Assembly (NCBI GenBank): GCA_016720065.1
Contig: JADJXY010000002.1
Coordinates: 1,997,001-2,061,000, forward strand
Direction: 5' to 3'
DNA length: 64,000 bases
Origin: Betaproteobacteria bacterium
GTDB taxonomy: Bacteria; Pseudomonadota; Gammaproteobacteria; Burkholderiales; Rhodocyclaceae
Under the pieces are notes generated by a model, which was given only the letters and a program-made list of their open reading frames with translations, ran no database searches and was not told the DNA's origin. The position numbers and the translations under genes were made by a program. Below, piece by piece: positions 19,720 through 27,975 of the stretch (position 1 is the stretch's first letter; each line of letters starts with the position of its first letter).

Positions 19720-20058
19720 TTGCGCCGGTTTCGCGACGTCACCGCGAAAATGGGTCCATGGTCGCCCCCCGGCAGATTTGATCGATTTCTGGGAGCGCTC
19801 CATTTCCCGAAATCGGATCAAAGGTTCTATTCGGTGGCCACCCGCATTACCGACTGGTGGCTCGAACTGAATGAACTGCACCAGCCGCAAAGGGAGATCG
19901 GCTTCGACCGACAGGGGAGGGCGCTGTACATCTCTCCCTATTGCCCAGACATTCAGATCTTTCTCAATGTCGGCTGCTCGCCGGAGGAAGTGCTTGGAGA
20001 AGTCGAGCCGCCATCCTTCGAGCGCGAGTGGCAGGCCATGGTGCGGCGGCTCGGTTGA
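19720..20058 (+). CDS. hypothetical protein
   Basis: A 112 aa protein starting at TTG 19720, chosen because GGGGAGG lies six bases before it; the next in-frame ATG (19750) has no ribosome site. Contains RFYSVATRITDWWLELNELHQPQREIGFDRQG and DIQIFLNVGCSPEEVLGE. It has no signal peptide, membrane segment or recognised motif. It follows the hemerythrin gene by 21 bases and may be co-transcribed. Probably a real gene, function unknown. Confidence 0.6.
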   Translation: MRRFRDVTAKMGPWSPPGRFDRFLGALHFPKSDQRFYSVATRITDWWLELNELHQPQREIGFDRQGRALYISPYCPDIQIFLNVGCSPEEVLGEVEPPSFEREWQAMVRRLG

Positions 20059-20077
20059 TTCCACTGACTCCCGAGCC

Positions 20078-20851
20078 TCAACCCCCGAGGTAAGCCAGCC
20101 CGGCCTCGGTTCCCGCCCGGGGCCGGTATTCGCAGCCCACCCAGCCTCTATAGCCGAGGCGGTCCAGCAGCGGGAATATCTGCTCGTATCCCCCTTCGCC
20201 GCTGCCCGGTTCGTGGCGCCCCGGCACGTCGGCCGCCTGGATGTGGCCGATGGCGGGCAGGTACTGCGGCAGGCTGCGCCGGGGGTCGTCCCCCATGACC
20301 AGAGCGTGGTAGATGTCGTACTGGACCTTGAGATTGGGCCGCCCGATGGCCTCGGCCAGGGCGAAAGCCTTGGCCGGCGAGTCGAGCCAGTAACCGGGCA
20401 TGTCGAGACGGCTGTTGATGGCTTCGATGAGCACGGTCACCCCCTGGGCCGCGGCGCGGTCGGCGGCGTGGCGCAGGTTGGCGACGTAGGTTTCCCGCAG
20501 GGCATCCGCCTCCCAGCCCGCCGGCGTCAGGCCGGCGAGGCAGTGCAGGCGCGGGCAGCCCAGCACCCGGGCGTAGTCGAGGGCGGTCTCGACCCCGGCG
20601 GCGAACTCCTCCCGCCGCGCCGGATGGCAGGCCAGGCCCCGCTCCCCCGCCTCCCAGTCGCCGGCCGGAAAGTTGAACAGCACCATGTCCAACCCGCTGG
20701 CGGCCAGCCAGCCCGCGATGTCCCGGGCCGGCCAGGGGTAGGGAAAGAGGAACTCGACCCCGCCGAATCCGGCCCGGGCGGCGCGGGCGAAGCGTTCGGC
20801 GAAGGGCACTTCGGTAAACAGGAAACTCAGGTTGGCGGCAAAGCGGGGCAT
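20078..20851 (-). CDS. hyi: hydroxypyruvate isomerase
   Basis: Interconverts hydroxypyruvate and tartronate semialdehyde, a step of glyoxylate metabolism. The 257 aa TIM-barrel protein of the xylose-isomerase-like family shows PRFAANLSFLFTEVPF at the start, VLFNFPAGDWEAGERGLA, LIEAINSRLDMPGYW with the catalytic Glu, VQYDIYHALVMGDD, GHIQAADVPGRHEPG and VGCEYRP. The length is normal for Hyi. It sits alone on its strand, divergent from the adenosyltransferase gene, about 0.9 kb from the glycerate kinase gene. Confidence 0.93.
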   Translation of the reverse strand: MPRFAANLSFLFTEVPFAERFARAARAGFGGVEFLFPYPWPARDIAGWLAASGLDMVLFNFPAGDWEAGERGLACHPARREEFAAGVETALDYARVLGCPRLHCLAGLTPAGWEADALRETYVANLRHAADRAAAQGVTVLIEAINSRLDMPGYWLDSPAKAFALAEAIGRPNLKVQYDIYHALVMGDDPRRSLPQYLPAIGHIQAADVPGRHEPGSGEGGYEQIFPLLDRLGYRGWVGCEYRPRAGTEAGLAYLGG

Positions 20852-20881
20852 GGGCGGAGGAGCACGGGTGGGACGGAAAAG

Positions 20882-20887
20882 TATAAT
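20882..20887 (+). promoter_or_regulatory. candidate -10 box of the adenosyltransferase gene
   Basis: TATAAT lies 26 bases before the ATG at 20913, in the gap to the divergent hyi gene. No good -35 is visible at the usual distance. Confidence 0.4.
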
Positions 20888-20912
20888 CCCCCCCACTTTT
20901 CGAGGAATCCCC

Positions 20913-21479
20913 ATGAACGAACGCAGCGGCAACCGCCTGTCCAGAATCGTCACGCGCACCGGAGACGCAGGCACCACCGGTCTGGGCGACGGCAGCCGCA
21001 CCGGCAAGGACAGCCTGCGCATCGACGCCATCGGCGAGGTAGATGAACTCAATTCCAGCCTCGGCCTGCTGCTCTGCGAAGTTCTGCCCGCCCCGGTGCG
21101 GGAGGCCCTGACCGCCGTGCAGCACGATCTCTTCGACCTGGGCGGCGAACTCTGCCTGCCGGGCACTACTCTGGTCCGCGAGGCCCAGGTGACGCGACTG
21201 GAAGAGCAGGCCGAAGCCTTCAACGCCCCCCTGGGGCGCCTCAAGGAATTCATCCTGCCCGGGGGAACCCGCCCCGCCGCCCTCGCCCACCTGACCCGCA
21301 CCGTCTGCCGGCGAGCCGAGCGGGCCGTGGTCCGGCTGCACGCCGTCGAGCCGGTGGCCGACGCCACCCGCCGCTACCTGAACCGCCTGTCCGACCTGCT
21401 CTTCATCCTCGGCCGCCACCTGAACCACGCCGCCGGCCAGGGCGATGTGCTGTGGCGGCGTTCCGCACCGCAAGACTGA
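20913..21479 (+). CDS. cob(I)alamin adenosyltransferase, PduO type
   Basis: Transfers adenosyl from ATP to cob(I)alamin to form adenosylcobalamin. The 188 aa product has the PduO/MMAB signature: TRTGDAGTTGLGDGSR (ATP-binding N terminus), IDAIGEVDELNSSLG, LFDLGGELC, RLKEFILPGG, and the C-terminal TVCRRAERAVVRL and NRLSDLLFILGR. It is monocistronic and divergent from hyi. It is relevant to the AdoCbl riboswitch 4 kb downstream, because it makes the ligand. Confidence 0.95.
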   Translation: MNERSGNRLSRIVTRTGDAGTTGLGDGSRTGKDSLRIDAIGEVDELNSSLGLLLCEVLPAPVREALTAVQHDLFDLGGELCLPGTTLVREAQVTRLEEQAEAFNAPLGRLKEFILPGGTRPAALAHLTRTVCRRAERAVVRLHAVEPVADATRRYLNRLSDLLFILGRHLNHAAGQGDVLWRRSAPQD

Positions 21480-21536
21480 ACCCCCGGCGGCACGCCCGCT
21501 GCGCAGGGCGAGCGGTCGAGCCCGGGGGAAAAACCC

Positions 21537-22265
21537 TCACACCCGCGCCAGGGCGCGGAATTCCGGCGGCTCCCAGTGGCGCACGGCGAGGCAGACGCTC
21601 AATGCCGGCCGGTCGGCCAGGGGCAGGACGGCATCCGCCGCGTGCTGCTCGGAGTATTCCCGCGCGATCTGCTCCAGCCGCGCCACCAGCCCCACCGCGG
21701 CAGCGGCCGAAACCCGCACGCTGACGATGCGCATCGACTCCCCCGGGGCGGCAAAGGGATGGTCGAAGAAGTCCGCGGCCCGGGCGGTGACGTAACGCAT
21801 GATGGGCCCGTTGGGAATCCAGGCGAAGGTGCGGGCGACGTTGAGGCGGATTCGGTCGTTGGGGAAGAGTTCCAGCACCCCCAGACCTTCCAGGCGCAGG
21901 AGAAGCGCCGTGCATTGGGCCCGCTCCAGGCGGTAGGCGGCGAGCATTTCCTCCGCCCCCATCTGGTTGAGGGCGCAGACAGCCACCAGGAGCAGATGCG
22001 GATCGGCCACCAGCGCTTCTTCCTGGGCCCGGGACAACTGGTTGAGCAGGCGCCGGGGCCGCGGCTGCACCCGGGCCAGTTCGCCCAGATCCACCTGCAC
22101 CAGGTCGCAGAGCTGGGCGAAGCGCTCCAGGGAGCAGTCGCGGCGGGAGAAGACGCGCTTCACGGTGGCCTCGGAAAGCCCCAGGGCGCGGGCGGCATCG
22201 GCATAGGTGAGACCGCGGGCCTTGAAGTGCAGCTTGAGGGCATCGAAGAGGGTAGGAAAAGCCAT
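21537..22265 (-). CDS. XRE-type helix-turn-helix regulator with C-terminal sensor-like domain
   Basis: A 242 aa DNA-binding protein. Residues 1-60 form an XRE helix-turn-helix (FKARGLTYADAARALGLSEATVKRVFSRRDCSLERFAQLC). The remainder has no known motif; it contains LLLVAVCALNQMGAEEM and FPNDRIRLNVARTFAWIPNGPIMRYV. The gene faces a lipoprotein gene across a 33-bp palindrome that is the obvious operator candidate. It probably regulates itself and that neighbour. Confidence 0.85.
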   Translation of the reverse strand: MAFPTLFDALKLHFKARGLTYADAARALGLSEATVKRVFSRRDCSLERFAQLCDLVQVDLGELARVQPRPRRLLNQLSRAQEEALVADPHLLLVAVCALNQMGAEEMLAAYRLERAQCTALLLRLEGLGVLELFPNDRIRLNVARTFAWIPNGPIMRYVTARAADFFDHPFAAPGESMRIVSVRVSAAAAVGLVARLEQIAREYSEQHAADAVLPLADRPALSVCLAVRHWEPPEFRALARV

Positions 22266-22288
22266 GGGCGCACGGGTATCAAATTTTT

Positions 22289-22321
22289 ATACGACATGGA
22301 GCATTATGCGCCACGTCGTAT
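22289..22321. promoter_or_regulatory. 33-bp palindromic operator candidate
   Basis: Arms ATACGACATGG and CCACGTCGTAT (10 of 11 pairs) flank a centre that is itself a palindrome, GCATTATGC. The whole is symmetric about 22305. It lies in the divergent gap between the XRE regulator (start 22265) and the lipoprotein gene (start 22387), 24 and 66 bases away, where a self-regulating repressor would bind. Confidence 0.65.
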
Positions 22322-22386
22322 TGAAATATTGAACCATCCCCGCGGGCAGACCAGAGTGAGGCCGTTTCTCACCCTCGGAGTCCGCC

Positions 22387-22908
22387 ATGAACACCCGTCT
22401 CTCGTCCCTTTTCGCCGCGGTCGCGGCCGCCCTTTCCCTCTCCGGCTGCTATGTCGTTCCCATCGACGCCCGCCATCCGCCCCAGGTCACCTATTCCAGC
22501 CGCGGCGCGGCGGAATCCATCGCCTTGCCCGCCGCCCAGCCCCAGACGGTGCAACTCGAAGCGAGGCTCTACCCGGTGAATGATGTGGCCGGCAAAATGG
22601 GCGTCCTCACCGCCCTGGTGAGCGACACGCTGAACGGCCACGGCCGCTTCACCCTCAACGCCGGCAGCGAAACCCTGGCGGGGGAAGCCAGCCGCATCGG
22701 CACGGACCAGGCCGGCTTCGGCAACGTCTATCGCCACGTCTATGGAGAAACACGCCTGCCGGCCGCCGGCCGGCGCGGAATCGCCAACGCCGCCAGCGGC
22801 AAGGGCAGCTACGTCAATTGCGAATACGTGCTCACCGCCGCCGCCCGAGGCGTGGGCGCCTGCCTGTTTTCCAACGGCGCCAAGTACCAGTTGCACTTCG
22901 GCGGGTAA
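22387..22908 (+). CDS. lipoprotein of unknown function
   Basis: A 173 aa predicted lipoprotein with signal MNTRLSSLFAAVAAALSLSGC and lipobox LSGC. The mature protein shows QTVQLEARLYPVNDVAGKMGVLTALVSDTLNGHGRFTL and ends GSYVNCEYVLTA-ARGVGACLFSNGAKYQLHFGG, a strand-rich pattern with a likely Cys pair. I do not recognise a named family beyond small envelope lipoproteins. It is preceded by CGGAG and lies opposite the XRE gene, so it is the likely regulated target. Confidence 0.78.
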   Translation: MNTRLSSLFAAVAAALSLSGCYVVPIDARHPPQVTYSSRGAAESIALPAAQPQTVQLEARLYPVNDVAGKMGVLTALVSDTLNGHGRFTLNAGSETLAGEASRIGTDQAGFGNVYRHVYGETRLPAAGRRGIANAASGKGSYVNCEYVLTAAARGVGACLFSNGAKYQLHFGG

Positions 22909-22934
22909 GGAATGGCCCTACCCATCGGTAACGC

Positions 22935-24014
22935 CTATCCCTCCGCCTCCACCAGGCGACGGGCGCGCACGGCGGCGGCGAGCTGGTCGAGGACGGCCAC
23001 CGTGTCGTCCCAGCCGATGCAGGCGTCGGTGATGCTCTGGCCGTAGCTCAGGGGCCGGTCGGGGGAAAGGTCCTGGCGACCTTCCACCAGGTGGGATTCG
23101 ACCATCACCCCGACGATGCGCTCGTCGCCTGCAGCGAGCTGACCGGCGACATCGGTGCTCACGTCCTTCTGCCGGGCGTATTGCTTGCTGCTGTTGCCGT
23201 GGGAAAAATCGATCATCAGGCGGGCGGCAAGGCCGGCCCGGGCGATGTCCTGGCACGCCGCCTCGACATGGCCGGCGTCGAAATTGGGCTCCTTGCCGCC
23301 GCGCAGGATGACGTGACAGTCCTCGTTGCCCACCGTGGCGACGATGGCGGTATGGCCCGACTTGGTCACCGACAGGAAGTGGTGCGGCGACTGGGCGGCG
23401 CGGATGGCGTCGACGGCGATGCGCACATTGCCGTCGGTGCCGTTCTTGAAACCCACCGGGCAGGAAAGCCCGGAAGCCAGTTCCCGATGCACCTGGGATT
23501 CGGTGGTGCGGGCGCCGATGGCCCCCCAGGCGATGAGGTCCGCGGTGTATTGGGGGGTGATGGTATCCAGGAATTCCGTGGCGCAGGGCAGGCCCAGTTC
23601 CGTGGTTTCCAGCAGGATGCGGCGGGCGAGGCGCAGGCCCTCGTTGATGCGGAAGCTGCCGTCGAGCTGGGGATCGTTGATGAGGCCCTTCCAGCCCACC
23701 GTGGTGCGCGGCTTTTCGAAATAGACCCGCATCAGCACCACCAGGTCGGCGGCATGGCGGGCGGCTTCTGCCTTCAGACGGCCGGCGTATTCCCGGGCGC
23801 TGGCCAGATCGTGGATCGAGCAGGGGCCGACGACCACCAGCAGGCGGTCGTCGGCGCCGTGCAGGATGCGATGGATGGCCTGGCGCGCCTCGAAGGTGGT
23901 TCGCGCGGCCCGTTCGCTGGCCGGCAGTTCGGCGAAGACCTGCTCGGGCGGACTGAGTTCGAAGATGGCGGCGATGCGGACATCGTCGGTGATCGGCTGC
24001 TTTTCCGGCTGCAT
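22935..24014 (-). CDS. aroG: 3-deoxy-7-phosphoheptulonate (DAHP) synthase, class I
   Basis: First enzyme of the shikimate pathway, joining phosphoenolpyruvate and erythrose-4-phosphate. About 359 aa, normal for the AroF/G/H class. Motifs: LLVVVGPCSIHD, VVLMRVYFEKPRTTVGWKG, PVGFKNGTDG, LRGGKEPNFD and MIDFSHGNSSKQ. The ATG at 24014 gives MQPEKQPITDDVRIAAI; an ATG four codons upstream (24026) is equally possible. AroG is the best guess among isozymes; feedback specificity cannot be read from sequence. Confidence 0.92.
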   Translation of the reverse strand: MQPEKQPITDDVRIAAIFELSPPEQVFAELPASERAARTTFEARQAIHRILHGADDRLLVVVGPCSIHDLASAREYAGRLKAEAARHAADLVVLMRVYFEKPRTTVGWKGLINDPQLDGSFRINEGLRLARRILLETTELGLPCATEFLDTITPQYTADLIAWGAIGARTTESQVHRELASGLSCPVGFKNGTDGNVRIAVDAIRAAQSPHHFLSVTKSGHTAIVATVGNEDCHVILRGGKEPNFDAGHVEAACQDIARAGLAARLMIDFSHGNSSKQYARQKDVSTDVAGQLAAGDERIVGVMVESHLVEGRQDLSPDRPLSYGQSITDACIGWDDTVAVLDQLAAAVRARRLVEAEG

Positions 24015-24059
24015 AAGAAAACCCATTCTGTTTTGGCGCAAAACGCGGCATTCTACCGG

Positions 24060-25172
24060 ATGGCCATGGACGATCTCTTCGAACCCGCCCCCGACTCCCG
24101 GCCTCCGCCCCGCCCCAGGAAGGGTCGCGGCGCGGCGGGCAACGTCGAGCACCGTTTCACCACCTGGAGCCGCCAGGCGGAAGACGACGGCTGGTGGCAG
24201 GACGAAACCCCACCCGCTGCCACGCGGCTATCGGTCGATACGGCCCGCAGCATCCTGGCCTGGAACGAATCGCCGGACCTGGGCTTCGACCGTTCCCTCA
24301 ATCCCTACCGCGGCTGCGAGCACGGCTGCATCTACTGCTACGCCCGCCCCACCCACGCCTGGCTGGGACTTTCGCCCGGCCTTGATTTCGAGACCCGCCT
24401 GTTCTGGAAGCCCGACGCCGTCGCCCGCCTCAAGGCCGAACTCGCCGCGCCCGGCTATGCCTGCCGCCCCATCGCCCTGGGCACCGCCACGGACGCCTAC
24501 CAGCCGGTGGAACGCCAGCAGCGCCTCACCCGGGACGTGCTGGAAGCCCTGCTGGCCCTGGAGCACCCCGTCACCCTGGTCACCAAGTCGGCCCTCGTCG
24601 CCCGGGATGTCGGCCTGTGGGCCACCCTGGCTGCCCGCCGCCTGGCCGCCGTGGCCCTGTCGGTCACCAGTCTGGATAATGAACTCTCCCGCCGCCTGGA
24701 GCCCCGGGCCGCAGCGCCTGCCGCCCGGCTGCGGGCGCTGCGCACCCTGGCCGACACCGGGGTGCCCGCGGGCGTCCTGGTGGCCCCCATCATTCCAGCC
24801 CTGAACGACCATCAACTGGAACAGGTTCTGGAAGCCGCCCGGGACCACGGCGCCCGCTACGCCGGCTATACCCTTTTGCGCCTGCCCCACGAGGTGGCCG
24901 GGCTGTTTGGCCAATGGCTCGACCACCACGCGCCGGAAAAGGCCGCCCGCCTGATGGCCGTGCTCTACGACCTGCGCGGCGGCCGCGCCAACGACACCAC
25001 CTTCGGCCGCCGCATGACCGGCCTGGGCCACTACGCCGACCTCATCCGACAGCGCTTCGAACTCGCCTGCCGCCGCCTCGGCCTGGCCACCACCTGGCCC
25101 GAACTCGACTGCACCCGCTTCCGCCCGCCACGAGCGGAGGGGGATCCGGGTGGTCAGATGTCCTTGTTCTAG
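24060..25172 (+). CDS. radical SAM protein, SplB-like PA0069 family
   Basis: A 370 aa iron-sulfur enzyme. The cluster motif is CEHGCIYC (CxxxCxxC) at about residue 86, within NPYRGCEHGCIYCYARP, the signature of the PA0069/SplB-like radical SAM family. Further conserved blocks are PIALGTATDAYQPVER, VTLVTKSALVARD and VLVAPIIPALND. The reaction is unknown for this family. The start is one of two ATGs two codons apart. The gene is divergent from aroG. The 5' part of the cobalamin riboswitch overlaps its last codons. Confidence 0.9.
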   Translation: MAMDDLFEPAPDSRPPPRPRKGRGAAGNVEHRFTTWSRQAEDDGWWQDETPPAATRLSVDTARSILAWNESPDLGFDRSLNPYRGCEHGCIYCYARPTHAWLGLSPGLDFETRLFWKPDAVARLKAELAAPGYACRPIALGTATDAYQPVERQQRLTRDVLEALLALEHPVTLVTKSALVARDVGLWATLAARRLAAVALSVTSLDNELSRRLEPRAAAPAARLRALRTLADTGVPAGVLVAPIIPALNDHQLEQVLEAARDHGARYAGYTLLRLPHEVAGLFGQWLDHHAPEKAARLMAVLYDLRGGRANDTTFGRRMTGLGHYADLIRQRFELACRRLGLATTWPELDCTRFRPPRAEGDPGGQMSLF

Positions 25173-25334
25173 AAGCGGACCGGGATGAAAAGGGAATCCG
25201 GTGCGAGCCCCGGGCCTTCATTCCGAAGCTGCCCCCGCAACTGTCGTCGGCAAGCACAGGGCCAATTGCGCCACCGGTCAGTGACGGGGAAGGCGGCCCG
25301 TCGCGTCGGGCCGAGAGCCAGGAGACCTGCCGCG
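25148..25334 (+). promoter_or_regulatory. adenosylcobalamin riboswitch
   Basis: Cobalamin aptamer. Landmarks in order are AGGGAATCCGGTGCGA near 25190, the B12 box GCTGCCCCCGCAACTG at 25228-25243, GTGACGGGGAAGGCGG near 25281, and the closing GCCAGGAGACCTGCC at 25317-25331. The GGAG of that last element is ten bases before an ATG (25335), so ligand-driven folding could hide the ribosome site directly. The 5' edge overlaps the end of the radical SAM gene. The downstream gene is only a remnant of a ribonucleotide reductase large subunit. Confidence 0.9.
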
Positions 25335-25475
25335 ATGTCCTTCCATACGACGATGGGGCGGGGTGTCCCTGGCAAAAGGTGTGATCCGCCGCAACGGCGC
25401 CGTGGTCGCTTTCGCCGCCGACAAGACTCCCCTCGCCATGAGCAAGGCCTTCCTGGCTGTGGAGGGCAGCACCGA
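25335..25475 (+). pseudogene. remnant of ribonucleotide reductase large subunit (ATP-cone N terminus)
   Basis: Directly after the riboswitch an ATG begins MSFHTTMGRGVPGK. One base later in frame, after the run AAAA at 25374-25378, the sequence continues GVIRRNGAVVAFAADK and PLAMSKAFLAVEGST, the ATP-cone start of an NrdA-type large subunit. Similarity stops about 25475, and no catalytic part follows. The gene has therefore lost its frame and nearly all its length. AdoCbl riboswitches controlling B12-independent reductases are known in other bacteria, which makes the pairing sensible. Whether the parent was class Ia or another class cannot be decided from 40 residues. Confidence 0.65.
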
Positions 25476-25791
25476 GGGCGAAGAAACGCTGCGGCATCAT
25501 GACAGGATTTCAGAACGCGGGGAAAATCGCGGCATCGCCACAACCGGAAAGGTCAGACGAAGAGTTTCTCTCCGCTCCATGGCCCCTTGCTCCGCAATTG
25601 ATCGCCGCTCCCGGTGCGCCCCGAGACTTCGGGGTCCGCGGGGCGCTCCGCTTGCCTTCTTTCACGACATGCTGACGCAAGCGCCTTGCGCACGCTCGCC
25701 GATTGGCTCCTCCGCCATTTCCCCGCCCCTCCAGTGGGTTCTGGCGTAGCCCTGCCGTCCATCGATATCAATTTTTCGGCCTCACCAGACC
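25476..25791. other. gene-free stretch after the reductase remnant
   Basis: About 315 bp with no supported gene, terminator or repeat on either strand. Frames here continue the remnant out of register. The region is consistent with decayed coding sequence but shows no recognisable similarity. Confidence 0.4.
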
Positions 25792-27141
25792 ATGGAAATT
25801 CTTTTTCTGATTGTCCTGATCGTCGTGAACGGTTTGTTCGCCATGTCGGAAATCGCCCTCGTCACGGCGCGTCGCGCACGACTCGCGCGGCTGGCGGAAG
25901 ACGGTGACGGCGCCGCGGTTGTGGCGATGAAACTGCATGACGAACCGACTCGCTTCCTCTCGACCATCCAGATCGGCATCACCTCGATCGGCATCCTCAA
26001 CGGTATCGTCGGCGAAGCCGTGCTCGCCGAGCCCTTTGCACTCTGGATGCACGACCTCGGGCTGGAAAAGGAAGCCAGCAGCATTGCCGCAACCGCGCTG
26101 GTCGTCGTCGTCATCACCTACATTTCGATTGTGGTTGGCGAACTGGTGCCAAAGCGCATCGGACAATTCAATCCGGAAGGCATCGCCAGGCTGGTGGCGA
26201 GGCCCATGCAACTGCTCGCCCTGATGGCTCGCCCCTTTGTCAAATTGCTGTCCTTCTCCACCGATACGATCCTTCGCCTTCTGGGGCAGCGGGAACATCC
26301 GGGGCAAAGCGTCACCGAAGAGGAAATCCACGCCATGATCGACGAGGGATCGGAAGCCGGCGTCATCGAAAACCGGGAGCGCGACATGGTTCGCAATGTG
26401 TTCCGGCTCGATGACCGGCAGATTGGCTCATTGATGATTCCGCGGGCGGACATCGTTTACCTCGATGTCAGCCGATCCATGGACGAGAACATGGAATGGA
26501 TCGCCTCATCCGACCATTCCCGTTTTCCCATCTGCCGGGGTGGGCTGCACGATATCCTGGGTATCGTCACTGCCAAGCAACTCCTGACCCAGAAGATCAA
26601 GGGCGGAGAAGCCAACCTGACGGCCCAGTACCAGCCGGCCGTCTTCGTCCCCGAAACCCTGAACGGCATGGATCTTCTCGGCCACTTCCGGTCCTCGGGC
26701 ATGCAGATGGTGCTCGTCGTCGACGAATACGGCGAGGTTCAGGGACTGGTGACCTTACAGGACGTCCTGGAGGCGGTGACCGGAGAGTTCAAGCCACGCA
26801 ACCAGGAGGATGCCTGGGCCGTACAGCGAGACGATGGCTCCTGGCTTCTGGATGGGCTGATTCCCATTCCGGAACTCAAGGACAAGCTCGACTGGAAATC
26901 GGTCCCGGAGGAAGACAAGGGTCGTTATCACACCTTGAGCGGCCTGCTGATGTGGCTGCTTGGCCGCCTGCCGCAAACGGGAGACAAAACCGCGTGGGAA
27001 GGTTGGGAACTGGAGATCGTCGACCTCGACGGCAAACGGGTGGATAAGGTGCTGGCCACCCGACTTCCCGAGCCGTCCGGGGCGCCGGAATCAACATCGG
27101 AAGGCAACGGCAATGGCTACGCGACCAGCAATGGCCGGTAA
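25792..27141 (+). CDS. CNNM/CorC-type membrane protein (DUF21, CBS pair, transporter-associated domain)
   Basis: Inner-membrane protein of 449 aa of the hemolysin-C/CNNM family, linked to Mg2+ or Co2+ efflux and resistance. The N-terminal DUF21 domain, about residues 1-190, has four hydrophobic segments (MEILFLIVLIVVNGLFAMSE, TALVVVVITYISIVVGELVPK). A CBS pair follows (SLMIPRADIVYLDV, HDILGIVTAKQLL and VLVVDEYGEVQGLVTLQDVLE). A C-terminal CorC_HlyC domain shows WLLDGLIPIPELKDKL. The GEL-VPKRI motif is intact. It is monocistronic, and its GC content appears slightly lower than that of its neighbours. Confidence 0.93.
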   Translation: MEILFLIVLIVVNGLFAMSEIALVTARRARLARLAEDGDGAAVVAMKLHDEPTRFLSTIQIGITSIGILNGIVGEAVLAEPFALWMHDLGLEKEASSIAATALVVVVITYISIVVGELVPKRIGQFNPEGIARLVARPMQLLALMARPFVKLLSFSTDTILRLLGQREHPGQSVTEEEIHAMIDEGSEAGVIENRERDMVRNVFRLDDRQIGSLMIPRADIVYLDVSRSMDENMEWIASSDHSRFPICRGGLHDILGIVTAKQLLTQKIKGGEANLTAQYQPAVFVPETLNGMDLLGHFRSSGMQMVLVVDEYGEVQGLVTLQDVLEAVTGEFKPRNQEDAWAVQRDDGSWLLDGLIPIPELKDKLDWKSVPEEDKGRYHTLSGLLMWLLGRLPQTGDKTAWEGWELEIVDLDGKRVDKVLATRLPEPSGAPESTSEGNGNGYATSNGR

Positions 27142-27184
27142 CTCGTTCCTTCGCTTCCTCTCAGAGCGCGTGAATTTTTCGAGT

Positions 27185-27256
27185 GCGCCCGAGCGGCGTG
27201 CACGGGGGGGCACGATCAAGGCGCAAAGCACAGCCACAGCTCGGGCTATGGCGAGC
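27185..27256 (+). repeat. dispersed intergenic repeat, copy B
   Basis: Inverted partner of 7291-7362, 72 bp, ungapped, near 88 percent identical by eye. It lies between the CNNM gene and the convergent cytochrome gene. The hairpin is kept with one mismatch (GCCACAGC-TCGG-GCTATGGC). Confidence 0.85.
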
Positions 27257-27282
27257 GGGGACAAAGGGAATGTTCGCAGGCC

Positions 27283-27924
27283 CTAAGGGAGCGCATTGAG
27301 GTACTGTGCCAGGGCAGCGATGTCCTCGTCCTTCAGCGCCGCCGTGGCGATCTGCATGAGGGGGAAGATGCGCTCGCCGGATTTGTCGCGGTAGCGGGTG
27401 ATGCTGCGCTTGAGGTACTCCACCTGCTGGCCGGCCAGGCGGGGGATGGTGTCGGCGCCGTGGCCCTGTTCGCCGTGGCAACGCTGGCATAGGCGGCGGA
27501 AGGTTTCGCGGCCGGCGGCGACCTGGGGGGCGTTCCCCTTGCCGGCGGGTACCTCGTTGCCGGCGTAGTACGCGGTGACGGCGATGCGCTCGTCTTCCTT
27601 GAGCACCTTGATGAGGCCCTGCATGAAGGCGTCCTTGCGTTCGCCGGAGCCGAACTTGCGGATCTGCTCGAAGAGGTAGGCGGGATTCTGGCCGGCGAGG
27701 TTGGGAACCTCGCCCTGCTTGCTCACGCCGCTGTCACCATGGCAGTTGGCGCAGAAGGCGGCGATCTTGCGCCCGGCTTCCGCTGCAGCGGCCCGTTTGG
27801 CCGGGTCGGCCAGCACGGCCTTGAGGGCATCCGCCCCTTGAGCCTGGGCCAGCCCAGGCAGCGCCGCCACGACGGCAATGGAAAACGCGGCGCACGCGCG
27901 CCGCAAGCCTGCGAAACCCCCCAT
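27283..27924 (-). CDS. cytochrome c4-like diheme cytochrome c
   Basis: Periplasmic electron carrier of 213 aa with signal peptide (FSIAVVAALPGLAQA). Two heme-binding motifs, CANCH and CQRCH, head two similar domains, each with a distal methionine region (FMQGLIK and PLMQIATAAL) and the PNLAGQ / PRLAGQQ pattern typical of c4. It shuttles electrons to terminal oxidases. The gene lies 51 bases after the PilJ-domain gene on the same strand. Confidence 0.92.
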   Translation of the reverse strand: MGGFAGLRRACAAFSIAVVAALPGLAQAQGADALKAVLADPAKRAAAAEAGRKIAAFCANCHGDSGVSKQGEVPNLAGQNPAYLFEQIRKFGSGERKDAFMQGLIKVLKEDERIAVTAYYAGNEVPAGKGNAPQVAAGRETFRRLCQRCHGEQGHGADTIPRLAGQQVEYLKRSITRYRDKSGERIFPLMQIATAALKDEDIAALAQYLNALP

Positions 27925-27975
27925 ATCCCCTCCTCCCCACGCCGCCCCGAGGGCGGCTAGTACGAAGGGCTTAGT

